Assembly: GCF_016807805.1 (NCBI RefSeq)
Contig: NZ_CP063362.1
Span: forward strand, 3,638,501-3,702,500
From: Xanthobacter dioxanivorans
GTDB lineage: Bacteria; Pseudomonadota; Alphaproteobacteria; Rhizobiales; Xanthobacteraceae
Direction: 5' to 3'
DNA length: 64,000 nucleotides
The translations under genes were made by a program, and so were the position numbers. Under the pieces are notes generated by a model. The model saw only the letters and a list, made by a program, of their open reading frames with translations. It was not told the DNA's origin and made no database searches. Shown here in pieces: positions 60,918 through 64,000 of this stretch (position 1 is the stretch's first letter; each line of letters starts with the position of its first letter).

Positions 60918-61157
60918 GCTGTAGATCTTCGGCGCCCGCTGCACAGGCGAGGCTTGTCTCGGTAGGCACTGCCATTCGATGTGGATTTATAAAGCTTAAG
61001 CACGAGCTGTGCCGATGTCTTTCCACGGAGAGGCGTCTGCTTATCTCGTCCGCCATCCGGAAAGGGTCGCCAAGCTTGACCTTTTTCTTTCCAAGGGATG
61101 CGGGAACACACCTCGCTGCCCTCCGTTGGTCCACGGGGGCAAACGAGGACGACATCG

Positions 61158-61412
61158 ATGAACAATCGACAGCAGGGTGGTTCAGGCAATCCCACCAACG
61201 ATCGCGCCTCCGAGGCCGAGCGCAAGCGTGCGGAGGAGCACCAGCAGCAGCAAGACCATGGCCGTGGCCAGCAGGGTGGCGGGTTCGAAGGCGAGCGCGA
61301 GCGGGCTTCGGAAGCCGGCCGCAAGAGCGGCCAGGGCGGGGCGGACGACAAGCACGCAGCGCGCGAGCGGAATCCTGCCTCCGAGCCTGTCCGCAAGAGC
61401 ACCGGGCGCTGA
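61158..61412 (+). CDS. Small hydrophilic stress-type protein
   Basis: 84 residues, nearly all Gly, Gln, Glu, Arg and Lys, with no hydrophobic core. ASEAGRKSGQGG and the recurrent RASEAERKR-type segments resemble KGG-repeat/general stress proteins. It is probably intrinsically disordered. The YciE-like gene 48 bases downstream is a common companion of such stress genes. Confidence 0.6.
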   Translation: MNNRQQGGSGNPTNDRASEAERKRAEEHQQQQDHGRGQQGGGFEGERERASEAGRKSGQGGADDKHAARERNPASEPVRKSTGR

Positions 61413-61460
61413 GGCGCCGGGCTTCGCCTGACTGCCGACCCCATAGCACAGGAGACGACC

Positions 61461-61967
61461 ATGGGCTTCTTCTCAAAAGACATCCATTCGATGGACGACC
61501 TGTTCGTCCACACTCTTCGAGACATCTATTACGCCGAGAAGCGCATCCTGAAGGCGCTTCCCACCATGATCGAGAAGGCCTCGAGTTCGAGCCTCAAGCA
61601 GGCATTTCAGACCCATCTCGGGGAGACGGAGGGCCATGTGACGCGCCTCGAAGAGGTGTTCCGCATGCATGGCGTCGAGGCGAAGACGGTCAAATGTCCC
61701 GCCATCGACGGCATCATCGAGGAGGCTGAGGACGTGGCCAGCGAAGTGGCCGACGAGGAGGTGCTGGACGCCGCCCTCGCCGCGGCCGCCCAGGCGGTGG
61801 AGCATTACGAGATCACGCGCTACGGCACGCTGATCGCGTGGGCCAAGCGGCTGGGGCGCAATGACTGCGCCACCGTGCTCCAGCGCACCCTGGACGAGGA
61901 AAAGGCGGCCGACGCCAAGCTCACCGGCCTCGCTGAGGCGAGGCTCAACATGCGCGCGGCGGAGTAG
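61461..61967 (+). CDS. YciE/YciF-family ferritin-like protein (DUF892)
   Basis: 168 residues. DLFVHTLRDIYYAEKRILKA opens the four-helix bundle, and candidate di-metal ligands are Glu in YYAEKR, Glu/His in GETEGHVTRLE and Glu/His in AVEHYEITRYG. The family is stress-inducible, dimeric and ferritin-like with unproven activity. The ATG has GGAGACG upstream. It ends at a terminator. Confidence 0.87.
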   Translation: MGFFSKDIHSMDDLFVHTLRDIYYAEKRILKALPTMIEKASSSSLKQAFQTHLGETEGHVTRLEEVFRMHGVEAKTVKCPAIDGIIEEAEDVASEVADEEVLDAALAAAAQAVEHYEITRYGTLIAWAKRLGRNDCATVLQRTLDEEKAADAKLTGLAEARLNMRAAE

Positions 61968-62040
61968 CCGTTCGTCCTGCAGCTTCCGGGATCGGGCCTG
62001 AAAGCCTGCAAGACGCGCGAGCAAAGAAACCCACGAACCT

Positions 62041-62069
62041 GGCCCTCGCCCGCGCGGCGGGGGCCTTTT
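62041..62069 (+). terminator. Rho-independent terminator after the YciE-like gene
   Basis: A 10-base-pair GC stem with one G-T wobble (ggccctcgcc with ggcgggggcc), a 5-base loop and four T. It lies 73 bases after the stop. Confidence 0.75.
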
Positions 62070-62120
62070 CATGCCGGCGCCGCGCTGCTCGTGCCCAAAC
62101 TGCCGCCCCTTCGTAAGACC

Positions 62121-63521
62121 TCACACCGTAACGTTCACGGCAAACCCCGGACAGTTGAGGGACCCGATGGCCAGTTGCCCTTGGCGAATCGTCAGGCGAG
62201 CCGGCTGTCCCGGAGCGCGGTGGTAGAGGTCCGGATGCATCGCCACGAAACGGTCCTGCTCGTCATCAGGCGCGAACGACATGCCGTCGACATAGTGGTG
62301 GCCATTGCGCTCCACGTGGGCGAGGCCCAGCAGCGAGACGAGCGCGAGGTCCTGCTGCGTGCTGACGCCCGCCCAGGTGCACAGGTCCTCGGCGGAGAGG
62401 AAAAACCGCGCGCCGCCGTCTTCCCCGTTGCGCCGCGCCACCCGGGCCGCATTCAGGATGGACTTGTAGAAACCCTTGCAGTTCTTGCTGGAAACGCCCT
62501 GGTAGCCGAGCGCCAAGGCGCGCGGGAAGGCATCCAGATTGCCGTCCGATTCGTCGATCATCATGGGCTTGAGAGCGGAGAGCGAGCGCACGTCGCGCTC
62601 CAGGGCGACGGCGCGCTTGATCGGCTGCTCGATGCACAGCACCGAGGCCGCAAGCTGCCGGAGCGACGACCGCTCGCCGATGCGGCGCCAGAGCTCGGTG
62701 ATCCCTTCCACGTCGCCATATTGCTCGTTGCCATCGAGCGTGGAGAGATAGGGCCCGGCGGATGTGTCGAGCACGGCGGCGATGCGCTCCAGCCGGTCGA
62801 GATCCGCGGCGGGATCACCGGCGACCTTGATCTTGAAATAGCGACAGCCATAGGCCCGCACGACTTCCTCCAGCGTGCGCGGCAGCCCGTCGTGCGGCGC
62901 GCTCGCATCGAGATCGTCCTCGCCGAGGGCGTCCACCAGCCCCACCGTATGGCGCACCGCGATGCTCGGCCGGGGCGCGAGGCTGGCAAGGAAGGCGTCG
63001 AGGTCGAAGCCCGCAAGGTCCGGCGTCAGTGCGGTGACGGCGAGGCCGGGCACGTTGCGGGTGACCATCTGCGCAAACGAGAGGCCGAGCATGCGGCCCA
63101 CCGCATCGATCACCGCCCGGTCCACGAGGGCCGGCCCGTAGGAGGCGACGAGGGGATTGAGCTGGAAGGCGGCGCAGCGGGCCTGCTGCTGCGGATAGAC
63201 GCTGGCCGATAGGCCGAAAGGCGTGTCGGCGCCGGCCTGCCGGTAGAGGTCGAGGGCGATGGCGAGCGACGTGCGCAACTGCTCCACATTGTCGGCGTCG
63301 CTCAGGTCGGGGCTCTTGTCGAACCATTTCGGCAGCAGGCATTCCGCCGCGATCCCCGCCGCGGACGCGCCGTCGGAGCGCTCGACGCGTACGCGCAGCA
63401 CGGCCTGACGCGCCTGCGTCATGGTGGTGATGCCGAAGCGGAACGGCAGGCGCAGGCGCACCGTGCGCTCCATCAGCTCGGCGTCGACGAGGCGCACGCG
63501 CACGCCTTCCCCTTGGCTCAT
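62121..63521 (-). CDS. Enolase-superfamily protein (mandelate racemase/glucarate dehydratase-like)
   Basis: 466 residues. An N-terminal capping domain (RLRLPFRFGITTMTQARQAV) precedes a TIM barrel. The catalytic Lys pair is in YFKIKVAGDP, and metal ligands are Asp in LDGNEQYG, Glu in CIEQPIK and Asp/Glu in IDESDGN. These are the acid-sugar dehydratase/racemase signatures. At 466 residues it is longer than most MR members, with an extra C-terminal segment (DLYHRAPGQPARLTIRQGQ). Substrate unknown. The IclR regulator 48 bases upstream in the same direction may control it. Confidence 0.82.
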   Translation of the reverse strand: MSQGEGVRVRLVDAELMERTVRLRLPFRFGITTMTQARQAVLRVRVERSDGASAAGIAAECLLPKWFDKSPDLSDADNVEQLRTSLAIALDLYRQAGADTPFGLSASVYPQQQARCAAFQLNPLVASYGPALVDRAVIDAVGRMLGLSFAQMVTRNVPGLAVTALTPDLAGFDLDAFLASLAPRPSIAVRHTVGLVDALGEDDLDASAPHDGLPRTLEEVVRAYGCRYFKIKVAGDPAADLDRLERIAAVLDTSAGPYLSTLDGNEQYGDVEGITELWRRIGERSSLRQLAASVLCIEQPIKRAVALERDVRSLSALKPMMIDESDGNLDAFPRALALGYQGVSSKNCKGFYKSILNAARVARRNGEDGGARFFLSAEDLCTWAGVSTQQDLALVSLLGLAHVERNGHHYVDGMSFAPDDEQDRFVAMHPDLYHRAPGQPARLTIRQGQLAIGSLNCPGFAVNVTV

Positions 63522-63569
63522 GTGAGGGACCTTCTGGCAGATCTGTTTTGGGAAGGGTGGGTGCCGGCT

Positions 63570-64000
63570 CTATTCCACCATGCGGGGAAAGGCCCCACTG
63601 CGCGCCCGCGCCTCCAGCGGCCAGGTTTCGCCGAGCCGCGTGGTGGTGGAGACGACGATAGAGCCGCAGCTTTCGAGATCCGTCCGGCTCATGCGATTGG
63701 TCGGGGCGGCAAGACTCACCACCCCCACGCATTCGGAGGCCCCGCCCAGGGTCGATGCCTTGATGGGCGCGGCCACCGCCCCCACGCCCAGCTCGTTTTC
63801 CTCATAGCTCAGCGCAAAGCCACGTCGCGCCGCCTCTTCCAGCTCCGCCCGGATCTCGGAGATGGACGTCTTGGAATGGGCCGTCGCCGGCTCAAGCCCG
63901 TGCTGAAGCAGCAGCTTCAGGGCGGCATCAAAGGGTAACGTCGATAGCCATGCCTTGCCGGTGGCGTGGGTGTGGAGGCCGATTTCGAGGGTGTAGTTCG
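63570..64000 (-). CDS. IclR-family transcriptional regulator (C-terminal part)
   Basis: The gene runs off the window; 143 codons plus the stop are visible. They cover the effector-binding domain: HATGKAWLSTLPFDAALKLL, RRGFALSYEENELGVGAVAA and VGVVSLAAPTNRM, all characteristic of IclR. The DNA-binding N-terminus lies beyond 64000. It is probably a regulator of the adjacent enolase-superfamily gene, as in sugar-acid pathways. Confidence 0.85.
   Translation of the reverse strand, partial: NYTLEIGLHTHATGKAWLSTLPFDAALKLLLQHGLEPATAHSKTSISEIRAELEEAARRGFALSYEENELGVGAVAAPIKASTLGGASECVGVVSLAAPTNRMSRTDLESCGSIVVSTTTRLGETWPLEARARSGAFPRMVE

Overview
The window is very GC-rich, densely packed alphaproteobacterial DNA. 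Xanthobacteraceae-like Hyphomicrobiales is my best guess, from FeuP/FeuQ-type regulators, RcGTA-type phage genes and RT0821/Lpp0805 and imelysin families; this is inference from protein families only. No rRNA, tRNA, CRISPR array, transposase or integrase was recognised.

Region 1 (1-20279) is a gene transfer agent (GTA)-type or degenerate prophage locus. It has the gene order of the Rhodobacter capsulatus GTA: end of the HK97-type capsid, connector, head closure, gp10-like, DUF3168, major tail protein, two tail-assembly chaperones, a short tape measure, DUF2460, DUF2163, NlpC/P60 peptidase and the GTA TIM-barrel tail-tip protein. It continues into DUF2793, an rcc01079-type spike base, a small acidic protein, an SGNH hydrolase and a lysis cassette (GH108 muramidase with a C-terminal membrane segment, membrane protein, nested lipoprotein). 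Host-type genes interrupt it: a transglycosylase/trypsin pair flanked by repeats, a porin-motif secreted protein, an H1-like Ala/Lys/Pro repeat protein and a DUF4153 membrane protein.

Region 2 (20399-24862) holds a FeuP/FeuQ-type two-component system, a surface lipoprotein, a universal stress protein and a MarC protein.

Region 3 (24883-35383) is a candidate N-methylated-amine or amino-compound catabolic locus. Seven co-directional minus-strand genes encode an acyl-CoA-dehydrogenase-fold protein without the usual catalytic Glu, a flavin reductase, a DUF1989-GcvT fusion, an APC permease, a DmmA-like protein, a PDR/VanB reductase and a DUF3445 haem N-demethylase. A second GcvT protein is divergent and ends at a strong terminator.

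Region 4 (35403-51305) holds a VOC dioxygenase, a lipoprotein esterase, queE-queD and an FMN reductase. An iron-acquisition block follows (DUF1513, imelysin, di-haem oxidoreductase, multicopper oxidase, second imelysin, divergent FTR1 permease), then a ModE-like regulator converging on modABC with a ModE-box-like site, and a DedA protein.

Region 5 (51724-64000) holds an RhlE-like helicase, infA, an ABC importer of the nitrate/sulfonate class, a cold-shock gene with a long leader, an L,D-transpeptidase, an alpha/beta hydrolase, a secreted protein of unknown function, two stress-type small genes, an enolase-superfamily protein and the end of an IclR regulator.

Caution: four genes, including essential infA, each appear to lack one base in a G/C homopolymer. 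All four are restored by adding one base, which points to consensus errors in this sequence rather than four real mutations. Frameshift-dependent claims should be read with that in mind.
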